Positions 1-7,870 of a stretch of 64,000 nt of DNA are shown one piece after another. The notes beneath the pieces were generated by a model. It did not search any database. It saw only the letters and a list, made by a program, of their open reading frames with translations, and was not told the origin of the DNA. Every line of letters begins with the position of its first letter. Position 1 is the first letter of the stretch. This DNA comes from Winogradskyella psychrotolerans (GTDB taxonomy: Bacteria; Bacteroidota; Bacteroidia; Flavobacteriales; Flavobacteriaceae), in assembly GCF_018860545.1 (NCBI RefSeq), contig NZ_JAHKPN010000012.1, positions 103,666-167,665 on the forward strand. The letters are read 5' to 3'. The translations under genes were made by a program, and so were the position numbers.

Positions 1-1
1 C

Positions 2-544
2 ACCTTACTCACCGCAAATTTAAATTTATTTAGAGGGCATTGGGTAGACGTTACAGAACGTATTACTTATGGCAATTCAGGTCGTTATTCTATAATAATA
101 AATCGAATTTCCGATAACACTACTATTTTAAGTTACACGAATGATGACATAGATATGTGGCAAGATGGTGCAACTTTTGCACGACCAAAATGGGGCATTT
201 ACAGAAGTCTAATCAACATTGATGATTTACAAGATGAAGTTGTATTATTCAACAACTTTAGTATTGAAGAGATAGATCCTTTATCCATTTCAGATTTAGA
301 ATCCCAAGCCAATGAAGTGCTATTAATTCCTAATCCCTCAAAAGATCGTGTTACACTGAAAAACATGGAGTCAATAGATTATGATAGTATTCTATTATGT
401 GATAGTTCTGGAAGAGAGATTCAACGATCTAACCGATTACATAACCACACTTTTGAAGTTTCTGGTTTGGCTTCGGGATTATACTTCATAACTGTATTAA
501 AATCAAATCGACCTATTACAACTTTAAAATGTATAATTGAGTAA
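2..544 (+). CDS. Polysaccharide lyase (heparinase-I-like fold), C-terminal part, with T9SS sorting tail
   Basis: The reading frame is open from base 2, so the gene starts upstream of the window and only its last ~180 codons are visible. The visible part aligns closely with the C-terminal half of the protein at 7871-8935: both have RGHW-V-VTE, then WQDGATF-RPKWGIYRSL, then FSIEE. The G-W...PKWGIYR pattern resembles the end of jelly-roll lyases of the heparinase I / glucuronan lyase type (Pfam Polysacc_lyase); this is a family inference, not a proven activity. The last ~75 residues (PNPSKDRVTL..., GLASGLYFITVLKS) form a T9SS type A sorting domain, so the enzyme is probably secreted or anchored on the cell surface. 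The substrate is likely alginate or a related uronan, judged from the neighbours. Confidence 0.75.
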   Translation, partial: TLLTANLNLFRGHWVDVTERITYGNSGRYSIIINRISDNTTILSYTNDDIDMWQDGATFARPKWGIYRSLINIDDLQDEVVLFNNFSIEEIDPLSISDLESQANEVLLIPNPSKDRVTLKNMESIDYDSILLCDSSGREIQRSNRLHNHTFEVSGLASGLYFITVLKSNRPITTLKCIIE

Positions 545-552
545 TGCTTTAA

Positions 553-570
553 AAAAGGAATTATCCTTTT
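553..570. terminator. Short bidirectional hairpin between convergent genes
   Basis: A perfect 7-bp stem (AAAAGGA / TCCTTTT) with a 4-nt loop lies between the stops of the lyase (+) and the short LacI gene (-). It is flanked by A and T runs, so it could end transcription in both directions. The LacI stop codon lies inside it. Confidence 0.5.
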
Positions 571-1076
571 AAAACATTCATTAAACTGGCGTATGAACGT
601 TTTTTGATGTCTTCGGTAGATTGATTACAATCGATAACCAATAACTCAACAGGAAATGAATAACCGGTATATTGAGAGCTTTGTTTGTTTTCTGCAGAAA
701 CTACAATGATTCCATCTATAGAGCCGTCACTAAGACTTTTAATATAATTTAATTCTTTAGTATCTGAATTAAAAGATTGGTAAAATAGAATTCTATATCC
801 TAAGATTTCAGCGGACTTTTGCAAATGGCTAAGCGACTGACCATAGCAAGCCTCAGTTACCTGTGGTACAATAACCGCAATAGCACCCGTTTTTTGCATT
901 CTAAGAGAAACAGCATAACTATTTGGTACATAGTCATGCTGTTTAGCTATAGTTTTAATTGTATCTCGTGTAGCCTTACTAATCTCAAGCTTATCATTTA
1001 AAGCTTTAGACACCGTAGATATAGAATATCCAGATAAAGACGAAAGTTCTTTTATAGTTACAGCTGACGATTTCAA
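561..1076 (-). CDS. Short LacI-family regulator (HTH plus half an effector domain)
   Basis: Residues 1-60 form a typical LacI helix-turn-helix and hinge (TIKELSSLSGYSISTVSKALN, then YVPNSYAVSLR). They are followed by the N-terminal half of the periplasmic-binding-like domain (GAIAVIVPQ, DGIIVVSAE). The protein stops at 171 residues, whereas the family is usually ~340 (the full-length LacI at 4263-5282 has 339). Nothing resembling the missing half follows: the next gene ends only 17 bp away on the other strand. It starts 3 nt after the kdgA stop, so it is the last gene of the kdgK-PFK-kdgA operon. It may be a natural short form, able to bind DNA but not a normal ligand, or the remnant of a deletion. 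The fold assignment is sure, the function is not. Confidence 0.7.
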   Translation of the reverse strand: MKSSAVTIKELSSLSGYSISTVSKALNDKLEISKATRDTIKTIAKQHDYVPNSYAVSLRMQKTGAIAVIVPQVTEACYGQSLSHLQKSAEILGYRILFYQSFNSDTKELNYIKSLSDGSIDGIIVVSAENKQSSQYTGYSFPVELLVIDCNQSTEDIKKRSYASLMNVLKG

Positions 1077-1079
1077 TAG

Positions 1080-1748
1080 TTATGATTTTAAAGCACTAAT
1101 TATACTTAAAGCATTTCTGGTATCTAATTCAATTTTTGCTAAATCATAATTACCATCTGCACCTTTTGCAATCAATTTAGAGCCCATACCAACACAGGTT
1201 ACACCAGCTTTAAACCAACCTTCTAAATTTTCTTTAGTTGGAGACACACCACCTGTAGGCATAATGCTTGTCCATGGTTGAGGACCTCTTATAGCCTTAA
1301 CAAAATCAGGACCATAAATACCTCCTGGAAAAAGTTTTACAACTTCACAACCTAACTCTTCTGCTCTACAAATTTCGGTTAAAGAACCACATCCTGGAGA
1401 CCATGCTACTTTACGTCTATTACATACTATTGCAATATCTTCTCTCAAAACTGGAGTTACAATAAAGTTAGCACCGAGAGCCATAAAACGCGAGGCAGAT
1501 GCTGCATCTGTAACAGAACCAACTCCCATAATCATGCCTGGTAATTCTTTAAGAACCCATTTATTTAATTCACCAAAAACTTCGTGAGCAAAATCACCTC
1601 TTGCTGTGAATTCTAATAATCGTGCACCACCATCATAAGTAGCTTTGATTACTTTTTTACTTATTTCTAAATCTGAGTTATAAAATAAAGGCACCATTCC
1701 GGTTTCTTTCATAACATTTGCGACTTCTATTCTTGTATAATTTGCCAT
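1080..1748 (-). CDS. kdgA: 2-keto-3-deoxy-6-phosphogluconate (KDPG) aldolase
   Basis: Cytoplasmic class I aldolase that splits KDPG into pyruvate and glyceraldehyde-3-phosphate, the last step of alginate monomer breakdown. The 222 residues match the KDPG/KHG aldolase family. Visible motifs are LEFTARG (Glu46), GVGSVTDA, the Schiff-base lysine in VVKLFPG (Lys138), and the phosphate-binding MPTGGVSP. It is third in the operon kdgK-PFK-kdgA-short LacI, so the product of KdgK is its substrate. An 81-nt gap that contains an inverted repeat separates it from the PFK gene. The Eda-type enzyme may also act on 4-hydroxy-2-oxoglutarate. Confidence 0.93.
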   Translation of the reverse strand: MANYTRIEVANVMKETGMVPLFYNSDLEISKKVIKATYDGGARLLEFTARGDFAHEVFGELNKWVLKELPGMIMGVGSVTDAASASRFMALGANFIVTPVLREDIAIVCNRRKVAWSPGCGSLTEICRAEELGCEVVKLFPGGIYGPDFVKAIRGPQPWTSIMPTGGVSPTKENLEGWFKAGVTCVGMGSKLIAKGADGNYDLAKIELDTRNALSIISALKS

Positions 1749-1765
1749 AATAAATCTTGTTTTTC

Positions 1766-1785
1766 ATTCCCATTACGTTGGGAAT
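1766..1785. promoter_or_regulatory. Inverted repeat in the PFK-kdgA gap
   Basis: Seven-base perfect arms (ATTCCCA / TGGGAAT) separated by 6 bases lie 18 bp upstream of the kdgA start, inside the operon. It lacks the TTAATCGATTAA core of the two LacI operators upstream. It could be a second operator for an internal promoter or an mRNA hairpin that affects kdgA expression. Function unknown. Confidence 0.35.
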
Positions 1786-1829
1786 CGTTTAATATTTATA
1801 CCTACAGGGTTTTAAAATCTCATAGGAAT

Positions 1830-3047
1830 TTAGTTCCAATTTAATATTTTTTTGAAATCATATGCCTCCGGATTTGAAACATATTTTTTCGCTTTATCAT
1901 AATCCTTTTCTTTGATAAAGAATAGATTATGAATAAATAATTGCGCCATATCCGAATTAATATCCACTAATCTTGGTGGAATTTTACCGTTTTTATCTTC
2001 AAAATCTTTTAAAAACAACGGCTTTATATCTCCACTAGAGTTTGCGCTAACAATACAACCTGTAATACCTTGATCAAATAACTTTTTAACTCCAATTCCT
2101 AATAAAGTACACAAGGTTAAGTCAAATGCTATTGGATTACAACATCGTAATTCGTAACCTAATTCTACAGGTCTCGATTTTACGTCCAAGCCAATTTCCT
2201 TCAATTTAAGTTGCAATAAATAATTAAATATGTGCGACTTACTTACATTTCCTAATTCAGGATGTCCATGATCGTCATATGTAAAATTGATGCCCGAATT
2301 AACAATTTCTTCTTCCTCCATAAAATGAAAAACACCTTCACTTATTAAGGCAACACCATAGTCTACACCTTCAATCTTACACTTTACGATAGAAGAGATA
2401 ATCATATTAATTAACTTCTCGAAGGTAATGTTGGTTTTATCAAACATTTCGGGAATGATCATCATTTGAAAATGGCAAGCTGAAGCTATACCAAATGCTA
2501 AATGACCTGCAGAACGCCCCATTGCAGAAACTACGAACCAATTTTCGCTAGTACGCGCATCTTCGTATACTGTATTCCCAATTCTAACACCCTCGTCCTT
2601 AGCAGTGTGAAACCCGAATGTAGGATTCCGGTCTGGTAATGGTAAATCGTTATCTATAGTTTTTGGCACATGAATATGCGCAACGTATAAATCTTGAGTA
2701 TTAAGATATTTGGTTAGCCTATTGGCAGTAGATGCTGTATCATCACCACCAATAGTAACCAATAATTTTACATTATTATTTTTGAAAAAATCAGATTTAA
2801 AATCACTGTCTTTAGGCTTAAATCTACTCATAATAAGCGTAGAACCACCACGACTAAAAATACGATCTGCATGATGAAAATCGAAAATTTTCACTTCAGG
2901 AGTATCAGATAATAATCCTTGATAGCCATGATGAACACCAATAACCTCATAGCCATCTTTCATAAACGTTTTGGCTAAAGTACTTATTACTGTATTAATA
3001 CCTGGAGCAGGACCTCCACCGCAAATTATAGCTATTGATTTTTTCAT
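1830..3047 (-). CDS. 6-phosphofructokinase, pyrophosphate-type signature
   Basis: A member of the PfkA family (405 residues), cytoplasmic, interconverting fructose-6-phosphate and fructose-1,6-bisphosphate. The N-terminus has the phosphate loop GGGPAPGIN. The two diagnostic motifs are GGDDT (100-104) and PKTIDND (128-134). In ATP-dependent enzymes these read GGDGS and PGTIDND; the second Asp and the Lys are the known marks of the PPi-dependent, reversible type. MGRSAGH and LISEG follow. It lies between kdgK and kdgA (20-nt and 81-nt gaps) and so should be co-expressed with KDG breakdown. The Entner-Doudoroff-like route makes only trioses, so a reversible PPi-PFK in this operon may supply hexose phosphates by gluconeogenesis. 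That role is inferred. Confidence 0.88.
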   Translation of the reverse strand: MKKSIAIICGGGPAPGINTVISTLAKTFMKDGYEVIGVHHGYQGLLSDTPEVKIFDFHHADRIFSRGGSTLIMSRFKPKDSDFKSDFFKNNNVKLLVTIGGDDTASTANRLTKYLNTQDLYVAHIHVPKTIDNDLPLPDRNPTFGFHTAKDEGVRIGNTVYEDARTSENWFVVSAMGRSAGHLAFGIASACHFQMMIIPEMFDKTNITFEKLINMIISSIVKCKIEGVDYGVALISEGVFHFMEEEEIVNSGINFTYDDHGHPELGNVSKSHIFNYLLQLKLKEIGLDVKSRPVELGYELRCCNPIAFDLTLCTLLGIGVKKLFDQGITGCIVSANSSGDIKPLFLKDFEDKNGKIPPRLVDINSDMAQLFIHNLFFIKEKDYDKAKKYVSNPEAYDFKKILNWN

Positions 3048-3067
3048 TAGTTCAAAATGAGGTAAAT

Positions 3068-4114
3068 TTATCTAGCAACACGACCAGATGCATCACCTCC
3101 CATTAATTTTTCTACTTCAGAAACCGTAACTAAGTTTGCATCTCCTTTAATGGTATGTTTTAAACATGAGGCAGCAACAGCGAAGTCTAATGCGTTTTGA
3201 TCATCTTCAGGATACTTTAATAAACCGTAGATTAATCCTCCCATAAATGAATCACCACCACCGACACGATCAACGATATCTGTAATTTGATACTGACGGG
3301 TTTCGTACATTTTTTCACCATCATATAATACACCAGCCCAAGTATTATGAGATGCTGAAATTGACCCTCTTAATGTTGTAATTACTTTTTTAGCTCTAGG
3401 GAATTTTTCCATCATTTGCTTACAAACTGATAAAAATGCTTCGGCTTTAACATCGTGTCCATGTTTGTGAACGTCTAAACCTTCTGGATGAATATTAAAA
3501 TGCTTTTCTGCATCTTCTTCATTTCCTAAAACAACATCACAATACGATGTTAATTCAGTCATTATTTTTTCTCTATGTGCATCATCACAGAATGTCCAAA
3601 GTTTAGCTCTGTAATTTAAATCGGTAGAAATCGTAACACCCATTTCGCTTGCGATTTTTACAGCTTCTAAACATGCATCCGCCGCACCTTGAGAAATGGC
3701 AGGTGTAATACCTGTCCAGTGGAACCAAGCCACATCTTTAAAAACAGTTTTCCAATCTACCATGCCTGGTTTAATTTCAGAAATTGCAGAATGCGCTCTA
3801 TCGTATACCACTTTAGAACCTCTACTTACAGCACCTGTCTCTAAGAAATAAATTCCTAAACGGTCTCCACCATAAATGATTTTATCGACTCCTACTCCTC
3901 TTTTGCGCATTTCCATCATAGCACATTCTCCAATATCATTTTTTGGTAAACGCGTTACGAAATCTACGGGCACACCATAGTTTGCCAATGATACTGCAAC
4001 GTTAGATTCTCCACCACCATAGATAGCATCAAAATTATTAGCTTGTGAAAATCTTAAAAAACCTTGAGGTGCTAATCTTAGCATTATCTCTCCAAAAGTG
4101 ACTACTTTTTTCAT
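3068..4114 (-). CDS. kdgK: 2-keto-3-deoxygluconate (KDG) kinase, PfkB family
   Basis: Phosphorylates KDG to KDPG with ATP in the cytoplasm. The 348-residue protein shows the PfkB signatures: YGGGESNVAVSLANYG near residue 32 and the C-terminal DRVGGGDSF (282-290), with Asp288 as the catalytic base. NEEDAEKHF and TLRGS are typical of bacterial KdgK. It is the first gene of the leftward operon and is followed 20 nt later by the PFK gene. Its upstream region holds two palindromic LacI-type operators shared with the divergent lacI gene at 4263, which argues for control by that regulator. Its substrate would come from the SDR reductase at 14178. Confidence 0.93.
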   Translation of the reverse strand: MKKVVTFGEIMLRLAPQGFLRFSQANNFDAIYGGGESNVAVSLANYGVPVDFVTRLPKNDIGECAMMEMRKRGVGVDKIIYGGDRLGIYFLETGAVSRGSKVVYDRAHSAISEIKPGMVDWKTVFKDVAWFHWTGITPAISQGAADACLEAVKIASEMGVTISTDLNYRAKLWTFCDDAHREKIMTELTSYCDVVLGNEEDAEKHFNIHPEGLDVHKHGHDVKAEAFLSVCKQMMEKFPRAKKVITTLRGSISASHNTWAGVLYDGEKMYETRQYQITDIVDRVGGGDSFMGGLIYGLLKYPEDDQNALDFAVAASCLKHTIKGDANLVTVSEVEKLMGGDASGRVAR

Positions 4115-4150
4115 TATGAATATTTGTTTATTTAGTTATAAAATTGTGGT

Positions 4151-4170
4151 TTGGTTAATCGATTAACCAA
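4151..4170. promoter_or_regulatory. LacI-type operator O1 (perfect 20-bp palindrome)
   Basis: The sequence TTGGTTAATCGATTAACCAA is a perfect palindrome with the central CG typical of LacI/GalR operators. It lies 37 bp upstream of the kdgK start and 80 bp, centre to centre, from the second site. The shared core with O2 is TTAATCGATTAA. Confidence 0.75.
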
Positions 4171-4202
4171 TTCAATTAAAAATAAATCAAAACGGACTAG
4201 CT

Positions 4203-4233
4203 TTGATTTTTATTATTAAAAAGATTATATTTG
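4203..4233 (+). promoter_or_regulatory. Flavobacterial-type promoter of lacI
   Basis: A TTG (4203-4205), 20-nt spacer and TATATTTG (4226-4233) fit the Bacteroidota consensus TTG-N17-23-TAnnTTTG. The -7 element runs directly into operator O2, so a bound LacI protein would block its own transcription. Confidence 0.6.
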
Positions 4234-4255
4234 CTTAATCGATTAAGCAAATATA
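4226..4255. promoter_or_regulatory. LacI-type operator O2 (30-bp perfect palindrome)
   Basis: The core TTGCTTAATCGATTAAGCAA (4231-4250) is a perfect palindrome, and the symmetry extends 5 bp further on each side. It overlaps the -7 box of the lacI promoter and ends 7 bp before the TTG start codon, as expected for autorepression. Confidence 0.75.
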
Positions 4256-4262
4256 TAAAAAC

Positions 4263-5282
4263 TTGGCCAATAAAAAAAGAGCAACGCTAAAAGACATCGC
4301 AAATGTCTTAAATATTTCACCTGCTGCTGTTTCTAAAGCTATGCATGATGATTCACGAATTAGTGATAAAACAAAGAAAGCAGTGAAACGTGTTGCAAAA
4401 GAATTAGATTATCAACCCAATCATTTAGCTAGTGCTTTAAGAAATGGAAAAAGTAATTTGGTTGGTGTTATTGTTCCTAGAACAAATAGTAATTTCTTTT
4501 CTTCAGTCTTAGAAAACATGGAAGCTGTGCTTAACAAAGCGAGCTACAATATTATAATTACACAATCTAATGAATCTTTTGAGAAGGAGTGTAAAAATAT
4601 TGACACCTTATTATTTACACAAGTCGATGGTATTATTGCATCTATGGCTAATGAAACTGTTGATCTTTCGCATTATGAAAAGGTCAAATCTAATGGGATT
4701 CCTTTAATTCTATTTGATCGTGGTGAAAACGACCTTAACGTCGATTACGTTGGAATTAATGATTACGATAGCAGTCATGTCATCGTTGAACATTTGGTTG
4801 AAAAAGGCTGTAAACGTATTGCGCATATCGGAGGGTATAGACGAACTAGAATTTTCAACAATAGAATTAAAGGATACGTTGATGCTCTAAAGAAAAATGA
4901 GCTTCCTATCGATGATAGCCTCATTGTTGAAAGTGCACTTACCCTTGAAGATGGAAGGCTAGAAATGGAAAACCTTCTTAGGTTAGAACATAGACCAGAT
5001 GCTGTCTATGTTGCTAGTGATTATGCCGCTTTAGGAGCTTTACAAGTTTTAAATGAACAGGACATAAAAGTACCGGATGATATTCGTTTGGTAGGTTTTG
5101 GAAACGAACCATTTACCTCCTTGGTAACACCTTCAATTACAAGTATTGAACAGCACAGTAAGGAGATTGGTCGTTTGGCAGCAGAAACATTTTTAAAACA
5201 TATTGCACAACCTGAATTGAAACAAACACTAAATAAAATTATTCTCGATGCCGAATTGATTATAAGGGATTCATCGCGATAA
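4263..5282 (+). CDS. LacI/GalR-family regulator of the KDG operon
   Basis: A full-length member of the family (339 residues). The N-terminal HTH is TLKDIANVLNISPAAVSKAMH and the hinge is YQPNHLASALRNGKSN. The periplasmic-binding-like effector domain follows (VGVIVPR, DGIIASMAN, HIGG, AVYVASDYAALGALQ, GFGNEPF). The start is TTG: no ATG occurs in frame between it and the upstream promoter box, and the residues after it match the usual MA-KK-TLKDIA start. It is divergent from kdgK, with two palindromic operators between them; one covers its own promoter. I infer that it represses itself and the kdgK operon, and responds to a catabolic intermediate that the sequence does not reveal. Confidence 0.9.
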   Translation: MANKKRATLKDIANVLNISPAAVSKAMHDDSRISDKTKKAVKRVAKELDYQPNHLASALRNGKSNLVGVIVPRTNSNFFSSVLENMEAVLNKASYNIIITQSNESFEKECKNIDTLLFTQVDGIIASMANETVDLSHYEKVKSNGIPLILFDRGENDLNVDYVGINDYDSSHVIVEHLVEKGCKRIAHIGGYRRTRIFNNRIKGYVDALKKNELPIDDSLIVESALTLEDGRLEMENLLRLEHRPDAVYVASDYAALGALQVLNEQDIKVPDDIRLVGFGNEPFTSLVTPSITSIEQHSKEIGRLAAETFLKHIAQPELKQTLNKIILDAELIIRDSSR

Positions 5283-5388
5283 AACAATTACTAAAACAGT
5301 GAAGTATTGCCGATTATGAGCTAAGTGATTAAATAATGGAACTGTTTTTGCTTATCATTATATTATTAACTATTGAACTAATCTAAAC

Positions 5389-7779
5389 ATGAAAACATCA
5401 CATCTCTTACTACTTTTTAGCACCGTTTTCTTCTTAACATCGTTGCATGCACAAGACATCACCGTTTCAAATATCGAAGAATATAATGCCGCAATTTCTA
5501 AGGTTAATACTGGTGGTACCATCATTTTAAAAAACGGAGAATGGAAAGACACCAAACTTTTGGCCTATGGAAATGGGACGAAAGAACATCCTATAATTAT
5601 TAAAGCCGAAACGCCTGGCCAGGTTATTCTTTCAGATAATTCTAGCTTAAGTATTTATGGCAATTACGTCATCGTAAGTGGTCTTTGGTTTAAAGATGGA
5701 AAAACCGATGAGAAATTTGTGGTACAGTTCAGAAAAAACTCAGAAGAATTTGCCAATAACTGTCGGTTTACCAACTCTACAATTTCCTATTATGATGTTG
5801 CAGACGATAATATAAAAAATCATTGGGTTGATATTTGGGGTAAAAATAACAGAGTAGATCATAACAACTTTACGGGTAAAACTTCTGCAGGCACAACACT
5901 TGTCGTTTGGTTAAAAGGTGAAGACCATATTGAAAATAATCATAAAATAGACTATAACTATTTTGGTCCTAGACCAGATTTAGGCGAAAATGGTGGAGAA
6001 ACGATTAGAATTGGAACGAGTGCTAATTCTATGAAATCTTCTAAAACACTTGTTGAAAGTAACACGTTTAAACAGTGTGATGGTGAGATAGAAATTATTT
6101 CAAACAAATCTGGAGATAACATTTTTAGAAATAATCTTTTTATTGAAAGTAAAGGGACTTTAACGCTAAGACATGGTAATAACGCTCTTGTAGAAGGCAA
6201 TGTCTTTTTAGGAAATAACATTTCTCAAACTGGTGGTATTAGAATAATAAATGAAGGTCATATTGTAAGAAACAATTTATTAATAGGCTTAGCTGGAAAC
6301 GATTACAGAGGCCCTATCGTTTTAATGAATGGAGTTCCCAACTCTCCTCTAAACCGTTATAACCAAGTTAAGAATGTTGACATACAAAATAATACCATTA
6401 TTAATTGTGGTCCTATGACTTTTGGAGCAGGTAAAAACGAAGAACTAAGTCTTGCCCCAATTAATACTGTTTTTGCAAACAACATTATTAGTAATACTAA
6501 TGCTACTAATATTTTAGAAACAGTAGACCGTGTTGACGGTATTACATTTTCGGGAAACATTGTAGATAGTGACGTCATGGTAAATTCACAATATTTTACC
6601 AAAGCAAGCATAGATTGGACGCTTTTAAAATCACTACCAATGCCAACCGCCAATAATGATGCCCTAAAAAGTGTAACAAAAACAGCTAAAAGTCCCATAA
6701 ATGATATTACAGATTCTGCAAGAGAACCATATGTCGCAGGCGCATTTAACCTTAATAACACTAAGATTCCAAGAGCTTTAATCGCTAGAACAGGTCCGGG
6801 ATGGCAACCCAATATTGAGGCTCCTGTCACTAAACCCGAAGATTTAATTGTAGAACCAGGCATTGGAACCTTATCTAAGGTATTTAGTAAAGCTAAAGAT
6901 GGTGATATTATTACATTAAAAGCTGGTGTTTATGAATTTAACAAAGGCCTTAAAACGGGGAAAAACATCACTGTAATTGGTGCAGATGATGGCAATACTA
7001 TATTCAAAATGCAAGATGGTATTGAAAAACCGTTCACTTATTTTATTCGTATTAATGAAGGAGGATCATTAACGCTAAAGAATATCATTTTTGATGCCGC
7101 TCATAGTAGTCCACCTAAATATGCAATAGTGTCTCCTGACAAAATGGAATCGACCATGTATACACTCAATGTAGAAAACTGCACGTTCAAAAATTTCACT
7201 ACTCAGAATGGAGGAAGCGTTTTTAAAGCTTATGAAGGGACATTAGCGAGTAGTTTAACATTTAAAAATTGTGAATTTTCTGATAGTTATAGAGGTTTGA
7301 ACTTGTCTTACGATAAAGATAATTTTGGAAAATATAATGCTTTAGAACTTAACATAGACAATTCTGTTTTTAAAAATATTGAAGAATTTGCTGTAAATTA
7401 TATAAGAAGCACCCCAGATGTCAACATTGAAGGAGGCAAACTAACCGTTACCAATAGTGTATTTGATAAGGTTGCCAATGAAGAAAAAGGAAAAACAATT
7501 ATTACCAATGGTATTCATGATGTAACCATAAAAAACTCAGTCTTTATCAATAGCTATAAATCTCAAACTCCTATTAGTTTAAAAGGGTTAAAAAATGTGA
7601 TATCAAATTGCTTATTTGACGATAATGGTTATCCAAAAACAACTAAAGGTGCCAAAGAAATAGACCTAATTTTTAAAAACCCAAGATGGGAAGATAAAGA
7701 CAACTATGTTCCAAGTAAAAAATCTCCTTTACTAAAAGATAATAATGGAAAAGCGTTAATAGGTATTATTCAGAAATAG
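5389..7779 (+). CDS. Alginate lyase, polysaccharide lyase family 6
   Basis: Beta-elimination of alginate or its MG/poly-G blocks. A cleavable signal peptide (1-21, ending LHAQ) precedes a right-handed parallel beta-helix of the chondroitinase B type, followed by a second beta-helix-like half (residues ~480-796). The PL6 active site is visible: EIEIISNKSG with Lys240 and TLRHGNN with Arg261. The 21-residue spacing is the same as Lys250-Arg271 of chondroitinase B, with acidic ligands at GE-E (233-235). NHFGPRP-type and LNRYNQV motifs are shared with the second PL6 at 29581. There is no lipobox and no T9SS tail, so it is likely periplasmic, unlike its paralogue. It lies 107 nt after lacI and 91 nt before the next lyase. 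Confidence 0.9.
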   Translation: MKTSHLLLLFSTVFFLTSLHAQDITVSNIEEYNAAISKVNTGGTIILKNGEWKDTKLLAYGNGTKEHPIIIKAETPGQVILSDNSSLSIYGNYVIVSGLWFKDGKTDEKFVVQFRKNSEEFANNCRFTNSTISYYDVADDNIKNHWVDIWGKNNRVDHNNFTGKTSAGTTLVVWLKGEDHIENNHKIDYNYFGPRPDLGENGGETIRIGTSANSMKSSKTLVESNTFKQCDGEIEIISNKSGDNIFRNNLFIESKGTLTLRHGNNALVEGNVFLGNNISQTGGIRIINEGHIVRNNLLIGLAGNDYRGPIVLMNGVPNSPLNRYNQVKNVDIQNNTIINCGPMTFGAGKNEELSLAPINTVFANNIISNTNATNILETVDRVDGITFSGNIVDSDVMVNSQYFTKASIDWTLLKSLPMPTANNDALKSVTKTAKSPINDITDSAREPYVAGAFNLNNTKIPRALIARTGPGWQPNIEAPVTKPEDLIVEPGIGTLSKVFSKAKDGDIITLKAGVYEFNKGLKTGKNITVIGADDGNTIFKMQDGIEKPFTYFIRINEGGSLTLKNIIFDAAHSSPPKYAIVSPDKMESTMYTLNVENCTFKNFTTQNGGSVFKAYEGTLASSLTFKNCEFSDSYRGLNLSYDKDNFGKYNALELNIDNSVFKNIEEFAVNYIRSTPDVNIEGGKLTVTNSVFDKVANEEKGKTIITNGIHDVTIKNSVFINSYKSQTPISLKGLKNVISNCLFDDNGYPKTTKGAKEIDLIFKNPRWEDKDNYVPSKKSPLLKDNNGKALIGIIQK

Positions 7780-7870
7780 GATAAATTAGAAACATCTAAA
7801 GCCCTAAAAATATTAGAATTTACCTAGAGACCTCCTACAAATTTCGTTATTAATTATTTAATAGTAGACT

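Noticed and set aside
5293..5349. AAAACAGT / ACTGTTTT arms as a terminator of lacI
   Set aside because: The arms are short, AT-rich and 40 bp apart, so stable pairing is doubtful.
6357..6863. 168-codon frame on the minus strand
   Set aside because: It lies wholly inside the PL6 gene at 5389-7779 and shows no domain; it is a shadow of that frame.
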